The notes beneath the pieces were generated by a model. It did no database searches, was not told where the DNA came from, and saw nothing but the letters and a program-made list of their open reading frames with translations. From Cupriavidus phytohabitans (GTDB lineage: Bacteria > Pseudomonadota > Gammaproteobacteria > Burkholderiales > Burkholderiaceae): a stretch of 64,000 nt of DNA. Position 1 is the first letter of the stretch; each line of letters begins with the position of its first letter. Below are positions 34,943 to 43,616 of the stretch, in pieces. Both the position numbers and the translations under genes were made by a program. Where the stretch lies: contig NZ_AUFE01000027.1 of the NCBI RefSeq assembly GCF_000426345.1, forward strand, positions 1 through 64,000, given 5' to 3'.

Positions 34943-35911
34943 TCATTGTTTGGGGATATTGGACTCGCTGACGACAGCTCTCCATTTCTGAAGGTCGTTG
35001 ACGAGCAGTTTTGTCATTTGCTCGGGCGAACTTGACGTTGCCGTGCCGCCGATTTCGGTGAGCGTGGCGCGCACCGTCGGCGATTCCAACGCCTTGGCGA
35101 CGCTTGCTTGCAGGACATCGACGATTGCCGGTGAAGAGTTGGCCGGTGCCATCAAGCCAGCCCAGGACACTACCTCGTACCCCGGAACGCCGGATTCCAT
35201 CACGGTCGGAACGCTGGCCATCGGTGTCCAGCGTTTCGACCCCGTCGTTGCCAGCACCCGCAGCTTTCCGGCCTTGACGTGCTGTGTCACTGCGGTCGGG
35301 GGGGCGATAATGAGGGGGACCTCATTTGCGAGCAGCGCTGTTACCAAGGCTGCGTCGCCGCGGTACGGTACGTGCAGAAGTTCTGTGTTGGCCTTCCTCC
35401 CAAGAAGCTCCATTGCCAGGTGATGGGTCGAGCCAATGCCGGCGGAGCCATATGCGATGCTCCGGGGCGATGCGGAGGCCCTATGCAACAGGCTGGCAAG
35501 GGTGGGATAAAGTCCGTTCGCCCCGACTACCAGCAGGAAGGGAAATGTCGTCACCGTCGAGATCGACTGGAAGTCGGAAACTGGGTCATAGCGAAGTTTC
35601 CGATAGAGCGCACCTGCAACGGCGTGGCCGCCTGTGGCGAGCATCAGCGTATAGCCGTCGGGTCTTGCGCGGGCGACATGATTTGCCGCAATCGTTCCTC
35701 CGGCACCGGGCCGAGACTCGACGATAACGGGTTGTCCGAAGCTTTGCGCCAGTTCTGCAGCCAATACCCGCGCGATGCTATCCGCGTTACCGCCAACCGC
35801 AAACCCGTGACAGATGGTGATGACTTTGGAAGGATACTGAGATCCAAGCGCTCGAAAGGGGATGGTGCAGGCGGCAGCAAGGCCTGCAGCCAGAACGTCT
35901 CTGCGCCGCAT
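34943..35911 (-). CDS. Bug-family (TctC-like) periplasmic solute receptor
   Basis: A 322-aa Bug receptor with a short signal peptide (MRRRDVLAAGLAAACTIPFR). Motifs are YPSKVITICHGFAVGGNADS, VIVESRPGAGGTIAANHVAR, PDGYTLMLATGGHAVAG, HVPYRGDAALVTALLANEVP and VPTVMESGVPGYEVVSWAGL. The start follows GGAGACAAAC. The first binding loop has HGFAVGGNAD instead of the usual PFPAGGxTD, which may mean a different ligand. It belongs to the FAH/DUF1185/aldehyde dehydrogenase operon. Confidence 0.9.
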   Translation of the reverse strand: MRRRDVLAAGLAAACTIPFRALGSQYPSKVITICHGFAVGGNADSIARVLAAELAQSFGQPVIVESRPGAGGTIAANHVARARPDGYTLMLATGGHAVAGALYRKLRYDPVSDFQSISTVTTFPFLLVVGANGLYPTLASLLHRASASPRSIAYGSAGIGSTHHLAMELLGRKANTELLHVPYRGDAALVTALLANEVPLIIAPPTAVTQHVKAGKLRVLATTGSKRWTPMASVPTVMESGVPGYEVVSWAGLMAPANSSPAIVDVLQASVAKALESPTVRATLTEIGGTATSSSPEQMTKLLVNDLQKWRAVVSESNIPKQ

Positions 35912-35974
35912 GTTTGTCTCCGGGACTTTCTAATCGCAGCCACCCCGTCGCGGACAACGAGGTGGCGATTCGAC

Positions 35975-36838
35975 TTAGTTCTGTTGGACAACGGGATTGC
36001 GCAGCACGCCGATCTGTTCGATTTCGACTTCGCAAACGTCGCCGGGCTTCATGAAGCGCGGCGGCTTCTTGCTCCAGCCCACGCCTGCGGGCGTGCCGGT
36101 GACGATGACGTCGCCGGGGCTCAGCGTGAAGATGGTGGAGGCGTAGTTGATGAGCCTCGGAATGCTGAAGATCAAGTGCCCGGTGTGGCTCGACTGGACA
36201 ACCTCACCATTCAGGCGCGTTTCGATCTTCAGTTGGCGGTCCGGTTCAATCTCGTCGGCTGTGACCATCCAGGGGCCAAAGGCGCCGGTGGATTCGAAGT
36301 TCTTTCCGGAGGCGATCTGCTTCGCATGGAATTGCCATTCCCGAACGCTGGCGTCGTTGTAGCAGGCATACCCGGCCACATGCTCATACGCCTCTGACTC
36401 AGGGATGTCGCGTCCTGGCTTTCCGATGATGACGGCCAGTTCCCCCTCCCAGTCCAGGGACTCGGATACATGCGGGCGGACGATAGGAGCGTCATGCGCC
36501 ACCTGCGAGCGCCACACGCGCAGGAAGATCGGCGGACATTCGGAGAGTTCCCGCTGCATGCCGGCTGCGAGCACTTCCTGATGGTGGTCCATGTAGTTGC
36601 GTACCGCGCAGACGATTTTCTCGGGGCGAGGAATCACCGGGAGGTAGGTGATCTCTTCAATGCGAGCGTGAGCGCTGAGGCCTTTTACATGCTCGGCTGC
36701 ATTTTTATATGCACCAGACGCAATGTAGTCGAGCAAGCTTGGCTCATGGGGACGAGCCTGGCCAAGGTCAAAGACGTCGTCTCCGACGATGGCACCCCAC
36801 GTTTCACGACCTTCATGCTTATAGGACAGCAGTTTCAT
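35975..36838 (-). CDS. Fumarylacetoacetate-hydrolase-family protein
   Basis: A 287-aa enzyme of the FAH fold. Metal-binding and catalytic parts are visible: VCAVRNYMDHHQEVLAAG, the acidic pair in SLDWEGELAVIIGKPGRD, GYACYNDASVREWQ and ...GKNFESTGAFGPWMVTADE, ending with SPGDVIVTGTPAGVG. Members hydrolyse or isomerise ring-cleavage products such as 2-hydroxyhepta-2,4-dienedioate or acylpyruvates. Together with the upstream VOC protein it points to meta-type ring-cleavage chemistry. It is preceded by the VOC gene on the same strand. Confidence 0.88.
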   Translation of the reverse strand: MKLLSYKHEGRETWGAIVGDDVFDLGQARPHEPSLLDYIASGAYKNAAEHVKGLSAHARIEEITYLPVIPRPEKIVCAVRNYMDHHQEVLAAGMQRELSECPPIFLRVWRSQVAHDAPIVRPHVSESLDWEGELAVIIGKPGRDIPESEAYEHVAGYACYNDASVREWQFHAKQIASGKNFESTGAFGPWMVTADEIEPDRQLKIETRLNGEVVQSSHTGHLIFSIPRLINYASTIFTLSPGDVIVTGTPAGVGWSKKPPRFMKPGDVCEVEIEQIGVLRNPVVQQN

Positions 36839-36877
36839 TGGAACTCCAGTTGGGAACGGTTATGGCTGTACGGCATA

Positions 36878-37435
36878 TCAGGCGTCTGTGCCTGGACGGC
36901 GCTTCTCTTCAAACTGGGCTTGCCACACCTCGATCGGCAAGAAGGTTGGGTCGCGCCGGCAGGCCTCTTCCGTTTCACGCAGGATGGTCTCGTCGTCCTT
37001 GGACAGGTCCAGAGGATCGCCGTGAGGCTGCGCAACGTAAAAAGGTGTATCGACGTAGATCTCGACCATGTTTCCTTCCGGGTCGAGCATGTACACGGAC
37101 AGGGCATTGCCGTGGTTAAGTCCGCGCACGTCGCTGGCACCTCGGGCGATGGCTCTTTCTGAGATGTCGCGCAGATCCTGAATCGTGGGCACGGCAAAGG
37201 AGATCTGCATGACCGTGCTGAATGTCGCTTCCGGCGGGCGGCCCGACGCGAGCACCAACTGGTGATGTTGGTCTGGGCTGGCACTAGTGAAGACAAGCTG
37301 ATTCTTGAAGGTCCGGCCTTCACCACGATCGGTAATCGTCAAACCGAACGTCTCGGTATAGAACGCGACCATTCGGGGCAGGTCGGTAACGTAGATCCCA
37401 AAATGCGATGGGGTCGGTCGGCTCACCTTGAGCAT
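36878..37435 (-). CDS. VOC-family (extradiol dioxygenase-like) protein
   Basis: A 185-aa protein with one vicinal-oxygen-chelate module pair: SHFGIYVTDLPRMVAFYTET, then QISFAVPTIQDLRDISERAI and a C-terminal DPEGNMVEIYVDTPFYV with the metal Glu. Metal ligands appear as H12 (SHFGIYV), H58/59 (DQHHQLVLASG) and E124-like (VEIY). It is first in the minus-strand operon, starting after GGAGACAAC. It might cleave an aromatic ring or act as an isomerase; the short length favours a one-domain type I dioxygenase or glyoxalase-like enzyme. Confidence 0.82.
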   Translation of the reverse strand: MLKVSRPTPSHFGIYVTDLPRMVAFYTETFGLTITDRGEGRTFKNQLVFTSASPDQHHQLVLASGRPPEATFSTVMQISFAVPTIQDLRDISERAIARGASDVRGLNHGNALSVYMLDPEGNMVEIYVDTPFYVAQPHGDPLDLSKDDETILRETEEACRRDPTFLPIEVWQAQFEEKRRPGTDA

Positions 37436-37536
37436 GTTGTCTCCTTCGTCGTAAGTCGTTGCGCGGTCTGCGCGAAACTGGGTGGCTCATTGGGCACTCA
37501 CTACCCTCGCTACGCTTGCAAGTTTGTGCATGGAAT

Positions 37537-37556
37537 CCATTTTATGCATAAAATGG
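37537..37556. promoter_or_regulatory. 20-bp palindromic operator in divergent promoter
   Basis: CCATTTTATGCATAAAATGG is a perfect palindrome between the VOC gene (-) and the NTF2-like gene (+). It shares TTTTATGCATAAAA with the site at 28577. Both operons of the 28-38 kb cluster therefore carry the same operator type. Confidence 0.75.
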
Positions 37557-37649
37557 TGCCGTTGCCAAGTGCGGGACCCACTGTCCCCATGCAAGCGAGC
37601 GCCCCACGACTTGGGGTGTTGTTTCGACTTACTTATTCAAAGGAGCGAT

Positions 37650-38057
37650 ATGAACGACGTATGTGGAGCCGGCTCTGCCGAAGTGGAACTGCGCGAACTG
37701 GAGCGCCAGCGCTGCGATGCCATGCGACGCGGGGACTTCGCACGATTGCGGGAGATCCTGCATCCCGATCTTCTGCATGTGCACGCGAAGGGTCAGGTTG
37801 ACGATTACAGCAGCTATTTCACTGGTGGCGGGACGCATGTTGAATACAAGCAAATCGACCGTTTCGACCTGAATGTCCGCGTTATCGGCGATGCCGCGAT
37901 CATGTCCGGCCGTCAGTTGCTTGTGGCTGTCCGCAAGGATGGAAGCGGCACTGTCCGGATCGATTCGCGAGTGCTTCAGGTGTGGACGCTAGAGGGAGGC
38001 AGCTGGCGACAGATAGCCTTTCAGACAACGCCAACGGAATTGAGCATCACACAATAA
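37650..38057 (+). CDS. NTF2-like (SnoaL/DUF4440) protein
   Basis: A 135-aa cone-fold protein: ELERQRCDAMRRGDFARLRE, ILHPDLLHVHAKGQVDDYSS and RVLQVWTLEGGSWRQIAFQT are typical of DUF4440/SnoaL-like proteins. Such proteins are isomerases, dehydratases or ligand-binding accessories. AGGAGCGAT precedes the ATG at 37650. It is transcribed divergently from the VOC/FAH operon across the palindrome, so it probably takes part in the same pathway. Confidence 0.8.
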   Translation: MNDVCGAGSAEVELRELERQRCDAMRRGDFARLREILHPDLLHVHAKGQVDDYSSYFTGGGTHVEYKQIDRFDLNVRVIGDAAIMSGRQLLVAVRKDGSGTVRIDSRVLQVWTLEGGSWRQIAFQTTPTELSITQ

Positions 38058-38169
38058 GATGGCGTGACGAAGCAGCCAGCAAGGGATTGAAGTCTGGGCA
38101 TGGCGTAGCGTGCGCGGCAGGTCGGGGCCGAGCGCGCTACCCTGAGGGGCCGGAATTTGTGAATATCTT

Positions 38170-38541
38170 AAGCTTCACTATGCACGATTACACTCCGGAG
38201 CCAATGAGCGCGTGACCGTGATCAGCGACGACGCCGGTGAGTTCGAGAAGACCGTACAGGGTAGTCGACTCGCTCGCGGCCGGATTCTCGATTGGTTCCA
38301 CATCGCCATGCAGTTCAACGCAGCGCAGCGTTCCGTGTACGGCAGCAAGATGATGGACGCACTGGAGCGAGAGGAACGAGAGTCGACGGAGACTGAAATC
38401 ACTCACGCCAAGTTTCTAGTCTGGCATGGCAAGGGCCGCAAAGCCATGGAGCGAATCAGGGCACTGGACGCTCGGCTGCTGACGCGGACAGGGTATGAGT
38501 ACAGCACGCTGAGTGAGCACCTACGCCGTTTTGAGCATTGA
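38170..38541 (+). pseudogene. ISKra4-like transposase fragment
   Basis: The frame reads GANERVTVISDDAGEFEKTV, then RGRILDWFHIAMQFNAAQRS and SKMMDALEREERESTETEIT, FLVWHGKGRKAMERI. The W-FHIAM motif following a V-T-D-type strand is typical of ISKra4 transposases. The N-terminal half is absent and the frame ends early, so this is a fragment. The rest of 38058-38714 holds no other recognisable gene. Confidence 0.6.
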
Positions 38542-38714
38542 GAAGACATGTCGCGCCACCGGATTGACCGCATTGGGCCGCTCCCACAGGTAGTGCTTGA
38601 TATCGGGCAGGCGCGGCAGGCCGCCCGCTGGGCAGCAACTGCTGTCCCTGTAATTGAGATTTTGTTCCGGCGCCGGTCCACGTGAGCTGCATCGTGCGCC
38701 TTGAATGACTCCAG

Positions 38715-39623
38715 CTAGGCCGGTCCGGTCCTTGCGACTTCAGGCACCAAGGCATGAAGCCGGGAAAGAACGAGCCGCGCCGCCCGGGACAGCGGATGAT
38801 GTCGCGTGACGCCCATCGTAATGGTCCGTGGCAAGCGCGGTTCGACGATCTCGACTGCTGACAACCGCCCGGCGGCAACTTCGTTATCCACTGCGAGCAG
38901 CGGAAGTATGGTCAAAGCGCCACCGGCAAGCGCGACCTCCTTCATCGTATTCAGCGATTCCACTTCCAGTGCCACGTCCAGCGAGATGCCGAGCTGGCGC
39001 GCGTGCTGGTCGAGAATCGAGCGCAGGCCGTTGGGCGCCGGCGGCAGAACCAGCGGGAGGCCGTCGAGCTTGCGGAACGCCACCGTCGGCTTCCCGGCGA
39101 GCGGATGCCCGGGCGCGCAGATCAGGTAGGTGGCGACCTGGGCTAGCACGTCTTCATTCTGCCGCGGCCCGGGGCCATAGCGGTTGACGACCGCAAGATC
39201 CAGATGGCCCGATTCCAGCTCCTCATCGAGCTGCCCGCTGAACCCTTCGGCCACGCGCAGCCGGACACCCGGCGCCATGGTGCGCAGGTCCTCGAACAGC
39301 GCCGGAATCAGGCGTGGCGCCATTGACGGCAGCACGCCGATCCTTACCTGGCCGACCGGCACGCCCGCCGCGTCCTTGACCTCGTCGCGCAGCCGCGCCG
39401 ACTGGGCCAGCAGCAACTGGACATGCGGGAAGATCCGCTGGCCGAACTCCGACAGCACCACGCCCCGGCCGGTCCGTTCGAACAGCCGGTCGCCCCATTC
39501 GGCTTCGATCTGGGCAATGGCGCGGCTCACCAGCGACTGGGCGATCCCCAGCGAGCGTGCCGCGCGTGACAGCGATCCCACTTCGGCCACCAGTGCCACG
39601 GTTTCGAGCTGCTTCAGGTTCAC
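38715..39623 (-). CDS. LysR-family transcriptional regulator
   Basis: A 302-aa LysR protein with HTH region MNLKQLETVALVAEVGSLSR then AARSLGIAQSLVSRAIAQIE, of the Nac/Cbl-like group with an effector domain (VRIGVLPSMAPRLIPALFED). It is divergent from the Bug-acyl-CoA synthetase operon, with a 19-bp inverted repeat in the shared promoter. It likely activates that operon in response to a carboxylate or its CoA ester. Confidence 0.9.
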   Translation of the reverse strand: MNLKQLETVALVAEVGSLSRAARSLGIAQSLVSRAIAQIEAEWGDRLFERTGRGVVLSEFGQRIFPHVQLLLAQSARLRDEVKDAAGVPVGQVRIGVLPSMAPRLIPALFEDLRTMAPGVRLRVAEGFSGQLDEELESGHLDLAVVNRYGPGPRQNEDVLAQVATYLICAPGHPLAGKPTVAFRKLDGLPLVLPPAPNGLRSILDQHARQLGISLDVALEVESLNTMKEVALAGGALTILPLLAVDNEVAAGRLSAVEIVEPRLPRTITMGVTRHHPLSRAARLVLSRLHALVPEVARTGPA

Positions 39624-39643
39624 GCTGCCACTCCATCCAGAAA

Positions 39644-39662
39644 GTCGATATCAGATATCGAC
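39644..39662. promoter_or_regulatory. Inverted repeat in lysR-type/bug divergent promoter
   Basis: GTCGATATC and GATATCGAC are perfect arms around a single A. The element lies 20 bp upstream of the LysR start and 93 bp upstream of the Bug start, a normal place for the LysR recognition site. Confidence 0.6.
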
Positions 39663-39754
39663 GATTCTACTCTTTTGCATTGGACCAGGACTCCATACAC
39701 TGAGTCCATCCCTCCTGGCAGAGAGAGGGGGCTTACGAAACATATGGAGACAAC

Positions 39755-40759
39755 ATGCCGCGCTTTTCCGCTGTGCTTCGCGCATTCCGGCGGCCGTTAT
39801 GCGCCTTGCTGGTCGCCGCCGCGCCGGCTGCCTTCAGCGGCGCCGCCGCTGCCACACCGGGCTATCCCGCCAAACCGATCCGCCTGCTTGTGCCGTTTCC
39901 GGCCGGCGGGCCCACTGACGCGATGGCGCGGCTGATCGGCCAGCACCTGTCGCAGCAGCTAGGACAGCCCGTGGTGATAGACAACCGCGGCGGCGCCGGC
40001 GGCACCATCGCCACGGAGGCCGCGGCGCAGGCGGCCCCCGATGGCTATACGCTGTTCTTTGCCACCACCGGCACCATGGCGATCAACCCATGGCTCTACC
40101 GCTCGCTGAAGGTTGACCCCGTCAAGTCGTTCGATGCCGTGGGTTCGGTGGCCTCCACGGTCAACGTGCTGGTGGTGCCGAACAACCTGCCGGTCAGCAA
40201 CGTCAGGGAACTGCTGGCGCTGGCAAGGCAGAAGCCGGGCACGCTGACCTTCGGCTCGGCAGGCAACGGCAGCTCCAACCACCTGTCCGGCGAACTGTTC
40301 AGGTCAATGGCGGGCGTCGACATCGTCCATGTGCCGTACAAAGGCTCGGCGGCGGCATTCACCGACCTGCTTGGCGGACGCATCTCGATGATGTTCGACA
40401 CGGTATCGAGCCAGGTGCAGTACATCAGCACAGGCAAGGTCAAGGCGCTCGGCGTGACCGGGGCGACACGTTCGGAGGCGCTGCCCAAGGTGCCGACCAT
40501 TGCCGAGGCCGGCCTGCCGGGCTTCGACGTAACGATCTGGTTCGGCCTGTCGGCACCGAAGGGCACCACGCCCGACGTGATCCGCCGCCTGAACAGCGAG
40601 CTGCAGGCCGTGCTCGCGCAAGCAGACGTGCAGAAGCAACTCGCCGCGCTGGGCGCCCGGCCGCTGCCGGGTACACCCGCCGACTTCTCCAGGCTGATCC
40701 AGCATGACGCGGGCAAGTGGTCGCCAGTGGTCAAGGCATCGGGAGCGACCCTTGACTGA
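39755..40759 (+). CDS. Bug-family (TctC-like) periplasmic solute receptor
   Basis: A 334-aa Bug receptor with a long signal peptide (hydrophobic ALLVAAAPAAFSGAAAATPG). Motifs include YPAKPIRLLVPFPAGGPTDA, VIDNRGGAGGTIATEAAAQA, PDGYTLFFATTGTMAINPWL, HVPYKGSAAAFTDLLGGRIS and VPTIAEAGLPGFDVTIWFGL. The ATG follows GGAGACAAC. Its end overlaps the TTG start of the acyl-CoA synthetase, so uptake and activation are coupled. No tctAB genes are nearby. Confidence 0.92.
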   Translation: MPRFSAVLRAFRRPLCALLVAAAPAAFSGAAAATPGYPAKPIRLLVPFPAGGPTDAMARLIGQHLSQQLGQPVVIDNRGGAGGTIATEAAAQAAPDGYTLFFATTGTMAINPWLYRSLKVDPVKSFDAVGSVASTVNVLVVPNNLPVSNVRELLALARQKPGTLTFGSAGNGSSNHLSGELFRSMAGVDIVHVPYKGSAAAFTDLLGGRISMMFDTVSSQVQYISTGKVKALGVTGATRSEALPKVPTIAEAGLPGFDVTIWFGLSAPKGTTPDVIRRLNSELQAVLAQADVQKQLAALGARPLPGTPADFSRLIQHDAGKWSPVVKASGATLD

Positions 40760-42842
40760 GATCTCCGCAACCTTCGCCGCCCTGTTCTCGCCGGCCTCGG
40801 TGGCCGTGATCGGCGCCTCGGACAATCCCAACAAAGTGGGCGGACGGCCGATCCACTACCTGCGGACCTTCGGCTACACGGGCGAGGTGTTTCCGGTCAA
40901 CCCGGGGCGCGAGGTCATCCAGGGCTATCGCGCATACCCCGATCTGGGTGCGATCGGCAAGGCGCCGGACGCCGTGGTGATCGCCGTGTCCGGCGATGCC
41001 GCGCTTGAGCAGGTGCGCCAGTGCGGCGCCGCCGGCGTCAAGGCTGCCGTCATCATGGCGTCGGGTTTCGCCGAGACCGGCGAGGCAGGACGCCAGCGGC
41101 AGCAGGAACTGGTGGCGCTGGCCAATGACAGCGGCATGCGGCTGGTGGGACCGAACGCGCAGGGCACGGCCAACTTCGCCAGCGGCGCGGTGCTCAACTT
41201 CTCGACCATGTTCATGGAGGTGGCGCCACAGGACGGCCCGATCGCAATCATCAGCCAGAGCGGCGCGGCGAGCGTCATGCCCTATGCCTTGCTGCGCCAG
41301 GCCGGCCATGGTGTGCGCTACCTGGTGGCGACGGGCAACGACGCCGATCTCGACGCTTGCGCGATGACCGCCGCCGTGGCGGCGGACCCCGAGGTGCGGC
41401 TGATCCTGGTCTACCTCGAATCGGTGTCCGATCCGGCGCAGCTGGCCCGCGCGGCGGCGGTGGCCCGGGCGCGCGGCGCCAGCATCGTGGCGATCAAGGC
41501 CGGTAACAGCCAGCGCGGCGCCAGGGCAGCAGCCTCGCATACCGGTGCGCTGGTCGGCAACGACGCGGCGATCGATGCCTTCCTGGCTTGTCACGGCATC
41601 TGGCGTGCGCGCGATATCGGCGAGCTGGTTCGCGCCGTGCCCCTCTACCTGCAGCACCGCGCGCCGGGGCAGGGCCGCACGGTCGTGATGAGCCATAGCG
41701 GCGCCGTGGGCGTCATGGCGGCCGACCTCGCCGAACGGCACGACCTCCCGCTGACCGAACTACAGCCGGCCACGCTGCGCGAACTGGGCGCGATCCTGCC
41801 CGCGTTCGGTACGGCCAGCAATCCGCTCGACATGACCGCGGCGTTGCTGGGCAAGGGCGACATGTTCCCGCGCGTGCTCCAGGCGCTGGGCGCCGATCCG
41901 CAGGCCGACATGGTGATGGTCGGCATTCCGGTGGCCGGTCCCGGCTACGACGTCGAGGCGCTGGCGCGCGACGCCGCCGCCTTCAGCGCGCAACTGGGCA
42001 AGCCGCTGGTGGCGAGCGCGCCGCAACAGCCGGTGCGCGAGGTCTTCGTGCGGCACGGGGTGCCGGCCTTCGTCACCGAAGCGGATGCCATTGCAGCGCT
42101 GGCGCAATACGCCGCGCATCATCGGCTGGCCGAGGCGGCAAACACGCCGGCCTGGCCTGAAGCACGGCAGCTCGACGGCAGTGGATTGCAGGACGAAGCC
42201 CGTAGCCTGGCATTGCTTGCCGCAGCCGGCGTACCGACCGTGCCGTACCGGCTATGCGACAGCGTGGATGCGGCGGTGACGGCGTTTGACGCGCTCGGCG
42301 GGGTGCCGGTGGTGGTCAAGGGCTGCGCGGCGGAGGTCCCGCACAAGAGTGAGCATGGCCTTGTGCATCTTCGGCTCACCGATGCGGCAAGCGTGGCCCG
42401 CGCGACGCAGGACTGTCTCGATACGCTGCAGCGGCTGGGCGTGGCATCCCCACGGGTGATCGTGGCAACGATGGTCAAGGGCCGCCATGAGTTTGCGCTG
42501 GGCGTCTCGGTCGATCCCGCGTTTGGGCCGCTGGTCATGATCGGGGAGGGCGGCACGCTGCTCGAACTCCGCAAGGACGTCGTGACCCTGCTGGCGCCGT
42601 TCACTGCCGACGACGTCAAGGCGGCCTGCGCGCGGCTGCGCCTGGCGCCGCTGTTCGATGGCTATCGCGACATCCCGGCGCTCGACCTGGAGGCGCTGGC
42701 GTCGTCGGCGGTCGCGCTCGGAGACTGGGCGTTGCGTCACCGCACCGCGCTGGTTTCGGTCGACATCAACCCGCTGATGGTGATGGCGGCCGGCGCGGGT
42801 GTCGTGGCAGTCGATGCAGTGGTGGAACTCAAGGGAAACTGA
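40752..42842 (+). CDS. ADP(NDP)-forming acyl-CoA synthetase
   Basis: A 696-aa fused ACD-type ligase converting an acid, ATP and CoA to acyl-CoA, ADP and phosphate. Domains in order are: CoA-binding Rossmann (ASVAVIGASDNPNKVGGRPI), succinyl-CoA-synthetase-like ligase parts (IISQSGAASVMPYALLRQAG and SHTGALVGNDAAIDAFLACH with the phospho-His), and a C-terminal ATP-grasp (VPVVVKGCAAEVPHKSEHGL). The start is TTG at 40752, seven bases after GGAG and overlapping the Bug stop; upstream in-frame starts lie inside the Bug gene. It activates the transported acid for the following crotonase-fold enzymes. Confidence 0.87.
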   Translation: MTEISATFAALFSPASVAVIGASDNPNKVGGRPIHYLRTFGYTGEVFPVNPGREVIQGYRAYPDLGAIGKAPDAVVIAVSGDAALEQVRQCGAAGVKAAVIMASGFAETGEAGRQRQQELVALANDSGMRLVGPNAQGTANFASGAVLNFSTMFMEVAPQDGPIAIISQSGAASVMPYALLRQAGHGVRYLVATGNDADLDACAMTAAVAADPEVRLILVYLESVSDPAQLARAAAVARARGASIVAIKAGNSQRGARAAASHTGALVGNDAAIDAFLACHGIWRARDIGELVRAVPLYLQHRAPGQGRTVVMSHSGAVGVMAADLAERHDLPLTELQPATLRELGAILPAFGTASNPLDMTAALLGKGDMFPRVLQALGADPQADMVMVGIPVAGPGYDVEALARDAAAFSAQLGKPLVASAPQQPVREVFVRHGVPAFVTEADAIAALAQYAAHHRLAEAANTPAWPEARQLDGSGLQDEARSLALLAAAGVPTVPYRLCDSVDAAVTAFDALGGVPVVVKGCAAEVPHKSEHGLVHLRLTDAASVARATQDCLDTLQRLGVASPRVIVATMVKGRHEFALGVSVDPAFGPLVMIGEGGTLLELRKDVVTLLAPFTADDVKAACARLRLAPLFDGYRDIPALDLEALASSAVALGDWALRHRTALVSVDINPLMVMAAGAGVVAVDAVVELKGN

Positions 42843-42845
42843 AAT

Positions 42846-43616
42846 ATGGAAGCCATACGTGTCGAACAGGATGACGAGATCGCCATCGTCACGCTGAACC
42901 GTCCGGGCCGCATGAACGCGGTCAACGACGTGCTGCGCGGCGAGCTGATCGAAGCGCTGGGCCGGCTCAACACCGAACCATCGGTACGCGCCGTCGTGCT
43001 GACCGGCGCCGGCGAGCGGGCGTTCTGCGCCGGGCAGGACCTCGATGAGGCGGCTGCCGTGACCTGGCAGCAGCTCGTGCCCTGGCTGAACCGGCAACGG
43101 GCGATGTACCAGGCCGTGCGCGACCTGGACAAGCCTTGCGTGGCCGCCGTGCGGGGCGTGGCGGCAGGCGCGGGTTTTCAGCTGGCGCTGTGCGCGGACT
43201 GGCGCCTGACCACGGCTGACAGCCGCTGGGGACAGCCGGAGGTCAAGGCAGGCCTGGCGAGCATCGTCGGATCCTATCTGATGACGCTGCACGTGGGGCA
43301 CACCCATAACGTGCAGATGTCGCTGTCGGGCGAACTGGTCAGTGGCCAGCGCGCCTTCGACATCGGCCTGGTGACGGCGCTGTGCGGCGAGGCCGAGCTG
43401 ATGACGCAGGCGCTGGCACAGGCCAGGTCGCTCGCGGCGCTGCCGCCGACCGCCGTGCGCCTGTCCAGGCAGCGCTTTCGTGCCATGACGCAGCCGGGGT
43501 TCGATGAGGCCTGTGTCGCCGGCATCCGGGCGCAACTTGAATGCTATGCCGACGGCGAACCGCAGCGCGTGATGGCAGCGTTCCTCGATCAACGCAAGAC
43601 AAGGGAGTCGCAGTGA
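42846..43616 (+). CDS. Enoyl-CoA hydratase/isomerase-family protein
   Basis: A 256-aa crotonase-fold protein. The oxyanion-hole parts are present (RAFCAGQDLDEA and RGVAAGAGFQLALCADWRLT). At the first catalytic Glu position of mitochondrial hydratase a Gln is found (GFQLAL), while the second Glu remains (RWGQPEVKAGL). It may therefore be an isomerase, hydrolase or lyase rather than a plain hydratase. It is 3 bp from the acyl-CoA synthetase and overlaps the aldehyde dehydrogenase start. Confidence 0.85.
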   Translation: MEAIRVEQDDEIAIVTLNRPGRMNAVNDVLRGELIEALGRLNTEPSVRAVVLTGAGERAFCAGQDLDEAAAVTWQQLVPWLNRQRAMYQAVRDLDKPCVAAVRGVAAGAGFQLALCADWRLTTADSRWGQPEVKAGLASIVGSYLMTLHVGHTHNVQMSLSGELVSGQRAFDIGLVTALCGEAELMTQALAQARSLAALPPTAVRLSRQRFRAMTQPGFDEACVAGIRAQLECYADGEPQRVMAAFLDQRKTRESQ

